From positions 123,699 through 187,698 of the forward strand of contig SHBV01000001.1 of assembly GCA_004211885.1 (NCBI GenBank): 64,000 nt of DNA, read 5' to 3'. Under the pieces are notes generated by a model that saw only the letters and a list, made by a program, of their open reading frames with translations, was not told the origin of the DNA and searched no databases. The position numbers and the translations under genes were made by a program. Of the stretch, positions 55,401 through 64,000 are shown in pieces (the first letter of the stretch is position 1; each line of letters begins with the position of its first letter). Origin of the DNA: Verrucomicrobiaceae bacterium (lineage in GTDB: Bacteria; Verrucomicrobiota; Verrucomicrobiia; Verrucomicrobiales; DEV007).

Positions 55401-55442
55401 TAGCACAGCTAAGTACTTTTCAGTACTTAGCTGTGCTATTTT
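55401..55442 (+). terminator. Strong intrinsic terminator after rplL
   Basis: A perfect 17-bp stem, TAGCACAGCTAAGTACT (55401-55417) with its reverse complement (55422-55438), encloses the loop TTTC and is followed by TTTT. It should end most transcription after rplL, leaving rpoBC to readthrough or its own promoter. Confidence 0.85.
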
Positions 55443-55636
55443 GTAAAATTTTGACTAAATATAAAATCGAGGACCTGACTCAAAACCACGCCTAATTTAT
55501 TTTGCTGCATTATTCCTTAAGGAACGGAACTGACCGCCCAACATACTCGAGCATATCAAAGAACCGGAAATACCGTAAATACGGACCGGTCCTTTCTTGT
55601 GCAAACAAGGGATCAGAACAGCTCTCACAATTTTTT

Positions 55637-55666
55637 CCTCATGGACCAGCGGTCTATGAGGTTTTT
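55637..55666 (+). terminator. Terminator-like hairpin 45 bases before rpoB (possible attenuator)
   Basis: CCTCATGGACC (55637-55647) pairs with GGTCTATGAGG (55651-55661) over the loop AGC, an 11-bp stem with one G-T pair. TTTTT follows (55662-55666). Upstream GGACCGGTCC (55583-55592) could pair with the GGACC arm and form an anti-terminator. Confidence 0.7.
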
Positions 55667-55711
55667 CTGCCTAAATACTCTGCCTAGCTTATAGCAAAAC
55701 CAAACAAAACT

Positions 55712-58700
55712 ATGTCTGAAAGAATACGCGAACATTTCGGAAATATTGACGAAGTCCTTGAGGCTCCTAATCTAATTGGAATCCAGATCCAGTCTTATGC
55801 AGACTTCCTGCAACAGGATGTTGCTCCAAGTAAGCGTAAGCAAGTAGGCTTACAAGCTGTATTTAAAGAGGTTTTTCCAATAGATTCATATGATGATAAG
55901 GTGACCTTGGATTTTGTATCTTATGATGTTGGTAAGCCAAAACTAACAGCACTTGAGGCAATTCGTGATTCCGAGACTTATAGTGCTCCTCTCTATGTTA
56001 CTTTTCGCTTAAAGGATGAGGCTGGAACGAAAGAAGAAAAAGTTTACATGGGCGAGCTACCACTAATGACCGCTCGAGGCACTTTTGTCATCAATGGAGC
56101 TGAACGGGTCGTCGTTTCTCAATTACACCGCTCTCCTGGGGTTTGTTTTGAGACAAGTCTTCACCTGAATGGAAAGACCCTGCATAGTTTCCGAATAATT
56201 CCTGACAGAGGTTCTTGGTTAGAAGTTCAGTTTGATACGAATGATTTACTTTATGTTTATTTGGACCGTCGTCGGCGCAGGAGGAAGTTCCTTGCTACGA
56301 CATTTCTCCGTACCCTTGGATTTGAGAAGGATTCAGATATCTGTAAACTTTTTTATGATGTAAAAAAACTAAAGCTTACAGCTAAGATGGATGAGGAAGA
56401 GCTCTCAACTAAGACGCCTATGGAAGACGTCATTGATGGAGAGGTGATTATCGCAAAGGCATACGAGCCTCTTACTATTGGTGTAGTTCATCAGCTAATG
56501 GAGTTGGGGCATAAGAGCCTTGAGGTAATTGATACTAAGGATGATGACATCTTAGTAAAATCATTGAGAAAGGACCCAGCCAATGATGAGGAAGAAGCTC
56601 TTAAAGATATTTATCGGCGTTTGCGCCCTGGAGACCCGCCGACTACAACAAACTCAAAGGCGCTTCTTAAAAGGCTTTTCTTTGATCCTAAGAAATATGA
56701 TCTTACCCGAGTTGGTAGATATAAAATCAATCAAAAGCTACGACTCAAAGTTGATGAGGGAGAAAGAATACTCACTTCGGAGGACTTTGTAGTAGCGATG
56801 AGATATTTGCTGAATTTGAAAAAAGGTGAAGGTATAACAGATGACATTGATCACCTTGGTTCTCGCCGTGTACGTGCTGTCGGAGAATTACTATCTAATC
56901 AATGCAGGGTAGGCCTTGCTCGTACTGAGCGCTTGGTTAAAGAACGGATGACTTTGTTTGATGTTAATTTGGATGGTATGACGCCTCAGAAATTGATTAA
57001 TCCAAAAGCTTTATCTGCTGTAGTGAGAGACTTTTTTGGTCGTTCTCAATTAAGTCAATTTATGGATCAGACAAACCCTTTGGCCGAGTTAACTCATAAG
57101 AGACGTTTGTCAGCGCTAGGTCCAGGTGGTCTTAACAGAGACCGTGCAGGTTTCGAAGTCCGTGACGTTCACCCATCTCATTATGGCAGGATATGTCCTA
57201 TTGAGACACCCGAAGGACCCAACATTGGTTTGATAAATTCAATGAGTACTTTTGCTCGAATTAATGAATTTGGATTTATAGAAACACCTTATCGAAAGAT
57301 TAAAAATGGCAAAGTCACAAAGGATATTGCCTATCTGACAGCAGATCAGGAGGAGAATGAAGTTATAGCTCAAGCAAATAATCCCTTAGATGAAACTGGT
57401 AAGTTTACCTCTGAGAGAATCACAGCACGCTATAGAGGAGATTTTCTTGAGATTGAACCAAAGGAGGCTTCACTCATGGACGTTTCGCCTAAACAATTGG
57501 TTTCAATTGCGGCATCTTTGATCCCGTTTCTTGAGCATGATGATGCTAACAGAGCTTTGATGGGATCGAATATGCAACGACAAGGTGTTCCTTTGCTTTG
57601 CTCAGAGTCGCCGTTGGTAGGTACAGGAATGGAAGGCAAAGCTGCGCGTGATTCACGGGCCGTTATTGTTTCTGAGGGGCCAGGAAAGGTTGCTGCAGCA
57701 ACAGCTGAAATGATTATTGTTACTTCTGACGGTGAGTTGCATGTTTCAGATCAGAAATTTCTTTCAGATCCTCGTAAGTTAAAGAGTGATCCAAATAAGG
57801 GAATCTATGTGTATCCATTGCGTAAATTTATGCGTTCTAATTCTGGTACTTGTATCAATCAGAGACCGATTGTGGCGAAGGGTCAGAACGTTAAGGAAGG
57901 TGATGTATTAGCTGATGGGCCTTGTACTGAAAATGGCGAACTTGCATTAGGTAAAAATGTCCTTGTCGCTTTCATGCCTTGGAATGGTTACAACTTCGAG
58001 GATGCGATCACTATATCTCAGAGAGTTGTGAAGGATGATGTTTATACATCAATACATATTTCTAACTTTGATGTTGGTGCTAGAGATACTAAGTTGGGAC
58101 CAGAAGAGATTACTAGGGACATACCTAATGTAGGTGAGGAGGCCTTATCGGACCTTGGACCTGATGGGGTGATTCGTATTGGAGCTGAAGTTAAACCTGG
58201 TGATATTCTCGTTGGAAAAATTACCCCGAAGAGTGAAACTGAGTTGGCACCAGAAGAACGGTTGTTGCGTGCTATATTTGGTGAAAAAGCCGCAGATGTT
58301 AAGGACACATCATTGCGTGTACCCTCAGGGTGCACTGGAATTGTAATGAATGTTAGGGTTTCTTCACGCAATGTCGCAGAGAAGGAACAAATGTCCGAGG
58401 CTGAGATCAAAAAACAGCTCAAGAGCATTGATTCAGACCATAAGAAGAAGCGTGATGAATTGACTGATCAACTTACAGAGAAACTCTCTGATATTCTTTT
58501 GGGTGAAAAAATTCCATTAGATGTTGTGGATAGTAAATCTGGTGAGCTTATTATTCCAGCTAATCGCAAAATCACAAAGACACTTCTCCGAAAGCTTGCA
58601 GCTGCTCATAGTTCGATTGAAATTGATCCTTCTCCTATAAGGAATAAGATCATGGACATTATAGCGAGTTTCGCGCCAAAGTTTGGTGATATTGATTCAG

Positions 58701-59548
58701 AACGTGAGCGATCCCTTGATCGTATGGAAAGTGGTGACGAAGTTGATCCAGGTATCATTAAATCTGTTAGAGTTTATGTGGCTAGCAAACGTAAACTATC
58801 AGTTGGCGATAAGATGGCAGGACGTCATGGGAATAAGGGAGTAGTTGCTAAGATTGTTCCTGAAGAGGACATGCCATATTTGGACGATGGAACACCTGTT
58901 GACATTTGTTTGAATCCATTGGGTGTTCCTTCACGAATGAATGTAGGGCAGGTCCTAGAGACTCACTTGGGTGTTGCTGCTAAGGCCTTAGGATTCAAGG
59001 TCGCTACTCCTATTTTTGATGGTATACCCGAAACCAAAATCATTGAATATCTTAAAGAGGCTAAATCAACTGAAGGTTTTAATTGGATTGGTTTGAATGG
59101 AAAGTCTCAACTTTATGATGGTCTAACAGGTGATCCTTTTCATCAAGAGGTTGTGGTTGGATATATTTATATGCTTAAACTTGGTCACTTAGTAGCTGAT
59201 AAGATTCATGCTCGTGCTGTTGGTCCATATTCACTCGTTACTCAGCAACCATTGGGAGGTAAGGCTCAGTATGGTGGTCAGCGTTTCGGGGAAATGGAGG
59301 TATGGGCTCTAGAGGCTTATGGTGCAGCTTATACTTTGCAGGAATTGTTGACCGTGAAGTCAGATGATGTTCAGGGCAGGACAAGGATCTATGAATCAAT
59401 AGTGAAGGGAGATAACAGTCTTGAGGCTGGAACTCCTGAATCCTTTAATGTCTTAATTAAAGAAATGCGAAGTCTTTGTCTTGACGTCAAAGTTGGTGAG
59501 AGCGCTCCATCTATTATAGATGTAGATGAGTCCAGAACCAGTGCATAG
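55712..59548 (+). CDS. rpoB: DNA-directed RNA polymerase beta subunit
   Basis: RpoB with RpoC forms the catalytic cleft of RNA polymerase. The 1278-residue product begins [20 protein letters not shown]. It has [12 protein letters not shown], the rifampicin-region segment [40 protein letters not shown], the [20 protein letters not shown] and [12 protein letters not shown] segments, and a C-terminus with [19 protein letters not shown]. It appears complete. The start is ATG 55712, 45 bases after the attenuator-like hairpin. The leader AGCAAAACCAAACAAAACT lacks a Shine-Dalgarno. Confidence 0.97.
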   Translation: MSERIREHFGNIDEVLEAPNLIGIQIQSYADFLQQDVAPSKRKQVGLQAVFKEVFPIDSYDDKVTLDFVSYDVGKPKLTALEAIRDSETYSAPLYVTFRLKDEAGTKEEKVYMGELPLMTARGTFVINGAERVVVSQLHRSPGVCFETSLHLNGKTLHSFRIIPDRGSWLEVQFDTNDLLYVYLDRRRRRRKFLATTFLRTLGFEKDSDICKLFYDVKKLKLTAKMDEEELSTKTPMEDVIDGEVIIAKAYEPLTIGVVHQLMELGHKSLEVIDTKDDDILVKSLRKDPANDEEEALKDIYRRLRPGDPPTTTNSKALLKRLFFDPKKYDLTRVGRYKINQKLRLKVDEGERILTSEDFVVAMRYLLNLKKGEGITDDIDHLGSRRVRAVGELLSNQCRVGLARTERLVKERMTLFDVNLDGMTPQKLINPKALSAVVRDFFGRSQLSQFMDQTNPLAELTHKRRLSALGPGGLNRDRAGFEVRDVHPSHYGRICPIETPEGPNIGLINSMSTFARINEFGFIETPYRKIKNGKVTKDIAYLTADQEENEVIAQANNPLDETGKFTSERITARYRGDFLEIEPKEASLMDVSPKQLVSIAASLIPFLEHDDANRALMGSNMQRQGVPLLCSESPLVGTGMEGKAARDSRAVIVSEGPGKVAAATAEMIIVTSDGELHVSDQKFLSDPRKLKSDPNKGIYVYPLRKFMRSNSGTCINQRPIVAKGQNVKEGDVLADGPCTENGELALGKNVLVAFMPWNGYNFEDAITISQRVVKDDVYTSIHISNFDVGARDTKLGPEEITRDIPNVGEEALSDLGPDGVIRIGAEVKPGDILVGKITPKSETELAPEERLLRAIFGEKAADVKDTSLRVPSGCTGIVMNVRVSSRNVAEKEQMSEAEIKKQLKSIDSDHKKKRDELTDQLTEKLSDILLGEKIPLDVVDSKSGELIIPANRKITKTLLRKLAAAHSSIEIDPSPIRNKIMDIIASFAPKFGDIDSERERSLDRMESGDEVDPGIIKSVRVYVASKRKLSVGDKMAGRHGNKGVVAKIVPEEDMPYLDDGTPVDICLNPLGVPSRMNVGQVLETHLGVAAKALGFKVATPIFDGIPETKIIEYLKEAKSTEGFNWIGLNGKSQLYDGLTGDPFHQEVVVGYIYMLKLGHLVADKIHARAVGPYSLVTQQPLGGKAQYGGQRFGEMEVWALEAYGAAYTLQELLTVKSDDVQGRTRIYESIVKGDNSLEAGTPESFNVLIKEMRSLCLDVKVGESAPSIIDVDESRTSA

Positions 59549-59604
59549 AAGCTAAAGAGAAAAAATAATATAGAGTTTATTAAGATTTAAGACTGCTAAA
59601 AATC

Positions 59605-62600
59605 ATGAGTGTAGAGTCCAATATCCAAGAGCTTTTTGGAGCTGATACTAAAAAAGAAACTAGTTTTTCCAAGGTAAATATTACCGTGGCAGCTGCGGAT
59701 ACAATTCGTAGTTGGAGTTTTGGTGAAGTAAAAAATCCTGAAACCATTAATTATAGAACCTTTAAACCTGAAAAAGGAGGTCTTTTCTGTGAGCGTATTT
59801 TTGGGCCCACAAAAGATTGGGAATGTGCCTGTGGAAAATATAAGAGGATTAAGCACAAGGGAGTAATATGTGATCGTTGTGGTGTAGAGGTTACTCTGTC
59901 GCGTGTTCGCCGTGAAAGACAAGGACACATCGAACTTGCTGTACCTGTGAGTCATATTTGGTTCTATAAGTGTATGCCTTCCCGTATTGGCCTGATGCTG
60001 GACATGAGTGCTCGTATGTTGGAAAGGGTGATTTATTACGAGGATTTCATTGTTACTGATCCCGGTAATACTCCTCTGGAGCTTGCGCAATTACTTACAG
60101 AGCAGGAGTTACGTGAGGCTGAAGAGGAATTTGGTGAAGATAGTTTCCGTGCAGGTATGGGTGCAGAAGCTGTTCGTGATTTGCTTGCCGGCATTGACCT
60201 TATTTCTCTTGTAGAGGAGTTAGAAGATGCGATGACGAAAACACGCTCTAAGCAGGTTCGTAAAAAGTTGTCGAAGAGGCTCAAACTTGCTCAGGGATTT
60301 GCCAATAGTCATACACGCCCTGAGTGGATGATTCTTGAAGTGCTTCCTGTTATACCTCCCGATTTGAGGCCACTAGTTCCATTGGAAGGTGGAAGATTTG
60401 CAACTTCAGATCTTAATGATTTGTACCGAAGGGTGATTAACAGGAATAATCGTCTGAAGAACTTGCTTCAGCTAAAAACTCCTGAAGTAATCATTCGTAA
60501 CGAAAAACGCATGCTCCAAGAAGCAGTAGATGCTCTCTTTGATAATGGAAGGCATGGTCGTGCAGTGACTGGAGCTGGTAACCGAGCACTGAAATCCCTT
60601 TCTGACATGCTTAAGGGTAAAGGTGGAAGGTTTCGTCAGAACCTGTTAGGAAAGCGAGTCGATTATTCTGGCCGATCAGTGATTGTTATTGGTCCAGAAT
60701 TACAACTTCATCAATGCGGATTACCCAAAAAGATGGCGCTCGTACTATTTGAGCCCTTTATTATAAGGCGTTTAAAGGAACTCGGATATGTACATACTGT
60801 CCGTTCGGCAAAGAAGATGATCGAACGCAAGACTCCTGAAGTTTGGGATATACTTGAAGAGGTTACAAAAGGGCACCCAGTAATGTTGAACCGTGCACCT
60901 ACATTACACAGATTATCTATACAGGCCTTTGAACCTGTTCTCATTGAAGGATCAGCTATTCGTTTACATCCTCTGACATGTTCAGCTTATAATGCTGATT
61001 TTGATGGTGATCAGATGGCGGTTCATGTTCCTTTGTCAGTTGAGGCACAAATGGAAGCTAGACTTTTAATGTTGGCGCCGAATAATATTTTCTCACCTTC
61101 AAGTGGTAGACCAATAACTACCCCTTCTCAAGATATCACGCTCGGATCGTATTTTCTTACACATCATCGTCATCATATAACTTATAAGGACAAAGAAGAA
61201 CAACGCATTCCTCTGTTTGAATCGACGACTGAAGTTGAATATGCTATAGCAGAAAGAGCAGTTTCCCTTCATTGCAAAATTCGTTTAGCAAATCCTGATA
61301 GGGGCAAAGATACTATTTATGGAGATCATGAAGCGATCACGATTGAGACAACACCTGGTCGTGTTCGTTTTAATGAGATATGGCCTAAATGTGAAAATGA
61401 GAGTGGAAAATCTCTAGGTTTTATTAATGAGACGATTGCAAAGAAACAACTCTCAGATATTATCTGGAGGACTTTCCAAGTAGCTGGACCTAAAGGAACA
61501 GTAAAAACACTTGATCTGCTTAAGCAATTAGGATTCCGGGAAGCTACTAGGGCGGGTGTTTCTATTGGTATTACCGATATGGTCATTCCAGATGAGAAGA
61601 AGGTCGAGCTAAAAAATGCTTACAAGCAATTGGACGTTGTTCAGAAGCAATATCGCAAGGGCATTATCACTGATGGTGAGCGGTACAATAAAGTAATTGA
61701 TATATGGACCGCAGCCGGAGACAAAATTGCTGGGGCATTGTATAGAACACTTGAATACAACGATGGCAATGAGATAGCTAACCCACTCTATATGATGGTG
61801 GATTCTGGTGCTAGGGGTAACAAGCAACAAATTAAACAGCTCTCTGGAATGCGAGGTCTCATGGCTAAGCCTTCAGGTGAAATTATTGAGCGACCCATTA
61901 CCTCTAATTTCCGAGAAGGTTTATCTGTTCTTGAGTATTTTGTTTCGACTCACGGAGCACGTAAAGGTTTGGCAGACACTGCTCTTAAAACGGCTGACTC
62001 TGGTTACTTGACCAGAAAGCTTGTTGATGTTTCTCAAGACGTTATCATTACGGAATTAGATTGTGGTACTACACAGGGCATTAGTGTCTCTTCTGTCTAT
62101 GAGGGTGATGAGGAGGTGGTTGAATTAGCAACCAGAGTTTATGGAAGAACGAGTTGCGAAAAGATAACTGATCCAGTTTCTCAGGAAGTGATTGTTGAAG
62201 TTGATCAATTGATTGATGAAGCCACATCACTGAGGTTGCAGGACATTGGTCATGAAACAATGAGAATACGTTCTGTTTTAACTTGTGAGTCGCCAAGAGG
62301 TTGCTGCGCAAAATGTTATGGACTGAATTTGGCTAATGGTGATCCAGTAAAGATCGGCGAAGCGGTCGGGATTATAGCTGCGCAGTCAATTGGTGAACCT
62401 GGAACTCAGCTCACTATGCGTACTTTCCACATTGGAGGTGTGGCGCAGCAGGCACTCAAGCAACCCGTTATTCACGTTGGCCATAATGGGACGATTCGTT
62501 ACAAGGATCTACGGACTGTAGAGTCATTGGATAATAAGTTTATCGTATTAAATAAAAGTGGCGCTATTGCTGTGATAGATGAAAAGGGGATGGAATTGGA

Positions 62601-64000
62601 ATCTCACCCACTTGTAATCGGAACAATTATTGATCCTAGTGATGGGGTGCAAGTTTCTCGAGGTGATCAAGTTGCTACATGGGACCCTCACAATGTTCCA
62701 ATTATCACTGAAAAAGGAGGTAAGATTGAATTCCGTGACATGATTCCAGGCATTACTGTGAAGAAAGAAAAGGATGAAGCTACTGGAGTTCAGGGAATGG
62801 TGATCATTGAACATAAGGAGGATCTTCATCCTCAGATTGTTATAACTGATTCAAAAACTAAGGAAATATTGGCGAGTTATTCAGTGCCAACTGGAGCTCA
62901 CCTTTCAGTTAAAGATAAAGAGAAAGTACAGGGCGGGACATTATTGGCTAGAACACCAAGAAAAGTGGCCAAGACAAAAGATATTACAGGTGGTCTTCCC
63001 CGAGTCGCTGAATTATTTGAAGCTCGTAAACCCAAAGACCATGCTGAGATTGCGAAGATCGATGGTATTGTTGGGTTTGATGGCATGTCACGTGGTAAGC
63101 GCAAACTCATTATTACTGATCCTGAAACTGGTGAAATTGCTGAGCATCTAATCCCTCGTAATAAACATATTACAGTTTATGAGGATGATGTTGTTAAGAG
63201 GGCAGATCTTCTTACAGATGGACCTCGTGTCCCTCATGAGATTCTTGAAATTCAGGGAACCCATAAGCTGATGGAGCATCTAGTCTTTGAGGTTCAGGAA
63301 GTTTATCGTCTTCAAGGTGTTGAGATTAATGATAAGCATATTGAGATAATTGTAAGGCAAATGTTAAGGAAGGTTCGAATTACTGATCCCGGCGATACTA
63401 CTTTTCTTTGGGGAGACCAAGTTGAGAGAACTGAATTTATCCGCGTAAATGAGGAAATGCAGGAACAGGGAGGTAAGCCTGCCGAAGGTGAGCCTGTTTT
63501 GTTAGGTATTACTAAGGCTTCTCTTGAGACTGAAAGCTTTATTTCCGCTGCAAGTTTTCAAGATACTACTCGTGTTTTAACTGATGCAGCTACTCTTGGA
63601 AAGAGTGATTTGCTCAAAGGGTTTAAGGAGAATGTTATTATGGGCCACCTCATTCCTGCTGGCAGTGGTTTTGCAACTAAGAGAACAGCTCAACCCTTGG
63701 AAACTGTCGAGCCTCCCGAGTTAGAGGGTGAGGGAGGTTCCACTGAAGCTCAATTAGAAGGATCCAATGAGGAGGGAATCCCAGGAGTGAGTTTTGTGCA
63801 AAAAACAGAAGTAAGCTCTAATGTAGCTCCAGCTAGCGTAGAGAGCTCTGAAGAGGCTCCAGCTAGCGTAGAGAGCTCTGAAGAGGCTCCAGTTGCTGAA
63901 GAGGCTCCAGTTGCTGAAGAGGCTCCAGTTGCTGAAGAGGCTCCAGTTGCAGAAGAGACTCCAGTTGCAGAAGAGACTCCAGTTGCAGAAGAGGCTCCGG
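59605..64000 (+). CDS. rpoC: DNA-directed RNA polymerase beta' subunit (3' end beyond the window)
   Basis: The reading frame runs from ATG 59605 past the end of the window, 1465 residues visible. Residues 74-92 hold the first zinc site (CAC then CDRC). The catalytic loop is NADFDGDQM at 463-471, with the three Mg-binding Asp. The second zinc site reads [11 protein letters not shown] near 894-904. The C-terminal domain ends at about GSGFATKR (residue 1360), where most RpoC proteins finish soon after. Here a tail continues for at least 100 residues, Glu/Pro/Ala-rich, with tandem repeats of EEAPVA. The tail may still be growing past base 64000. Confidence 0.96.
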   Translation, partial: MSVESNIQELFGADTKKETSFSKVNITVAAADTIRSWSFGEVKNPETINYRTFKPEKGGLFCERIFGPTKDWECACGKYKRIKHKGVICDRCGVEVTLSRVRRERQGHIELAVPVSHIWFYKCMPSRIGLMLDMSARMLERVIYYEDFIVTDPGNTPLELAQLLTEQELREAEEEFGEDSFRAGMGAEAVRDLLAGIDLISLVEELEDAMTKTRSKQVRKKLSKRLKLAQGFANSHTRPEWMILEVLPVIPPDLRPLVPLEGGRFATSDLNDLYRRVINRNNRLKNLLQLKTPEVIIRNEKRMLQEAVDALFDNGRHGRAVTGAGNRALKSLSDMLKGKGGRFRQNLLGKRVDYSGRSVIVIGPELQLHQCGLPKKMALVLFEPFIIRRLKELGYVHTVRSAKKMIERKTPEVWDILEEVTKGHPVMLNRAPTLHRLSIQAFEPVLIEGSAIRLHPLTCSAYNADFDGDQMAVHVPLSVEAQMEARLLMLAPNNIFSPSSGRPITTPSQDITLGSYFLTHHRHHITYKDKEEQRIPLFESTTEVEYAIAERAVSLHCKIRLANPDRGKDTIYGDHEAITIETTPGRVRFNEIWPKCENESGKSLGFINETIAKKQLSDIIWRTFQVAGPKGTVKTLDLLKQLGFREATRAGVSIGITDMVIPDEKKVELKNAYKQLDVVQKQYRKGIITDGERYNKVIDIWTAAGDKIAGALYRTLEYNDGNEIANPLYMMVDSGARGNKQQIKQLSGMRGLMAKPSGEIIERPITSNFREGLSVLEYFVSTHGARKGLADTALKTADSGYLTRKLVDVSQDVIITELDCGTTQGISVSSVYEGDEEVVELATRVYGRTSCEKITDPVSQEVIVEVDQLIDEATSLRLQDIGHETMRIRSVLTCESPRGCCAKCYGLNLANGDPVKIGEAVGIIAAQSIGEPGTQLTMRTFHIGGVAQQALKQPVIHVGHNGTIRYKDLRTVESLDNKFIVLNKSGAIAVIDEKGMELESHPLVIGTIIDPSDGVQVSRGDQVATWDPHNVPIITEKGGKIEFRDMIPGITVKKEKDEATGVQGMVIIEHKEDLHPQIVITDSKTKEILASYSVPTGAHLSVKDKEKVQGGTLLARTPRKVAKTKDITGGLPRVAELFEARKPKDHAEIAKIDGIVGFDGMSRGKRKLIITDPETGEIAEHLIPRNKHITVYEDDVVKRADLLTDGPRVPHEILEIQGTHKLMEHLVFEVQEVYRLQGVEINDKHIEIIVRQMLRKVRITDPGDTTFLWGDQVERTEFIRVNEEMQEQGGKPAEGEPVLLGITKASLETESFISAASFQDTTRVLTDAATLGKSDLLKGFKENVIMGHLIPAGSGFATKRTAQPLETVEPPELEGEGGSTEAQLEGSNEEGIPGVSFVQKTEVSSNVAPASVESSEEAPASVESSEEAPVAEEAPVAEEAPVAEEAPVAEETPVAEETPVAEEAP
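63826..64000 (+). repeat. Tandem coding repeats in the rpoC 3' end
   Basis: Two 30-base units encoding [14 protein letters not shown] peptides (63826-63885) run into 18-base units that encode EEAPVA (from 63886). Six 18-base copies are visible, with small changes (GAA GAG ACT in some). The array reaches the window end. Confidence 0.85.

Larger units (their letters stand above)
55357..55711 (+). other. Long rplL-rpoB intergenic leader with hairpins
   Basis: The 355-base gap between rplL and rpoB is much longer than usual for this operon. It holds a strong terminator at 55401-55442, TTCCTTAAGGAA (55513-55524), a compound stem at 55563-55590 (ACCGG/CCGGT over CCGT/ACGG), a hairpin with GCAA tetraloop at 55596-55609, and a terminator-like hairpin at 55637-55666. 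A 61-codon frame (55502-55687) spans these hairpins and is unlikely to be coding. It may carry a separate rpoB promoter, which I could not place. Confidence 0.6.

Noticed and set aside
55502..55687. 61-codon ORF in the rpoB leader
   Set aside because: It runs through several hairpins and the terminator-like stem; composition is Arg/Tyr/Ser-rich without a hydrophobic core. A leader-peptide role was considered but no regulatory codon run is seen.

Overview
The window is a stretch of bacterial chromosome that most resembles a marine member of the Verrucomicrobiota (Opitutae/Puniceicoccales-like). This rests on the mix of secreted families seen here: a TIGR03790-type protein, a DUF1080 3-keto-disaccharide hydrolase-like protein, PQQ-dependent sugar dehydrogenase and SMP-30 proteins, a Tat-exported sugar isomerase-like protein, an Ig-like/thrombospondin-type repeat protein and paired Deg-type proteases. 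The gene order folP-cdaA-glmM, the AT-leaning composition and start sites mostly without a strong Shine-Dalgarno fit as well. The assignment is inference; no rRNA gene lies in the window. I saw no insertion sequence, integrase, prophage or CRISPR array.

Layout. 1-7000: the tail of an unidentified gene, rpsF-ssb, then xseA with an enoyl-reductase-like gene on the minus strand, a secreted esterase and SMP-30 lipoprotein pair, and recN. 7100-14600: a PhnP-like metallo-hydrolase, a secreted GH99-like protein, a tight minus-strand cluster (DUF4266 lipoprotein, Ig-like protein with a flavinylation-type DAVSGAT motif, DUF3570 outer-membrane protein, ApbE) and a TIGR03790 protein. 14600-21000: HU, RNase HIII, MutY, and the minus-strand set folP, cdaA (c-di-AMP synthesis), glmM and bioD. 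21000-31800: two unknown envelope proteins (one looks like a metallopeptidase that has lost its zinc ligands), acyP, leuS, rdgB, two secreted sugar-related proteins, then rsmE, dnaJ and grpE. 31800-37600: a SpoIIE-type phosphatase with a STAS protein, a lipoprotein, serine acetyltransferase, a SprT-like protein and a Tat-exported isomerase-like protein. 37500-50200: a HAD phosphatase, a Deg protease next to a Deg pseudoprotease, an SDR, an aminopeptidase T/NicX-like protein, a stand-alone OvoA-type methyltransferase, a parvulin, a PrsW-like protease, a cell-wall amidase and a YmdB-family phosphoesterase.

50300-64000 is the conserved translation/transcription block: tRNA-Thr, tuf, tRNA-Trp, secE, nusG, rplK, rplA, rplJ, rplL, rpoB and rpoC (cut by the window end). 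It carries non-coding structure that the genes do not explain: a mini-ORF with the strongest ribosome-binding site I noticed in the block overlapping the rplA start, a GC-rich folded leader before rplL, a 17-bp perfect terminator after rplL, and a second terminator-like hairpin 45 bases before rpoB.

The best candidates for new biology are the ApbE-DUF3570-DUF4266 cluster with its probable flavoprotein substrate, the Deg protease/pseudoprotease pair, the pseudo-peptidase at 21744, the attenuator-like rpoB leader, and the unassigned dyad-rich segment at 45594-45816. No homology search or folding program was run; family names come from reading motifs.
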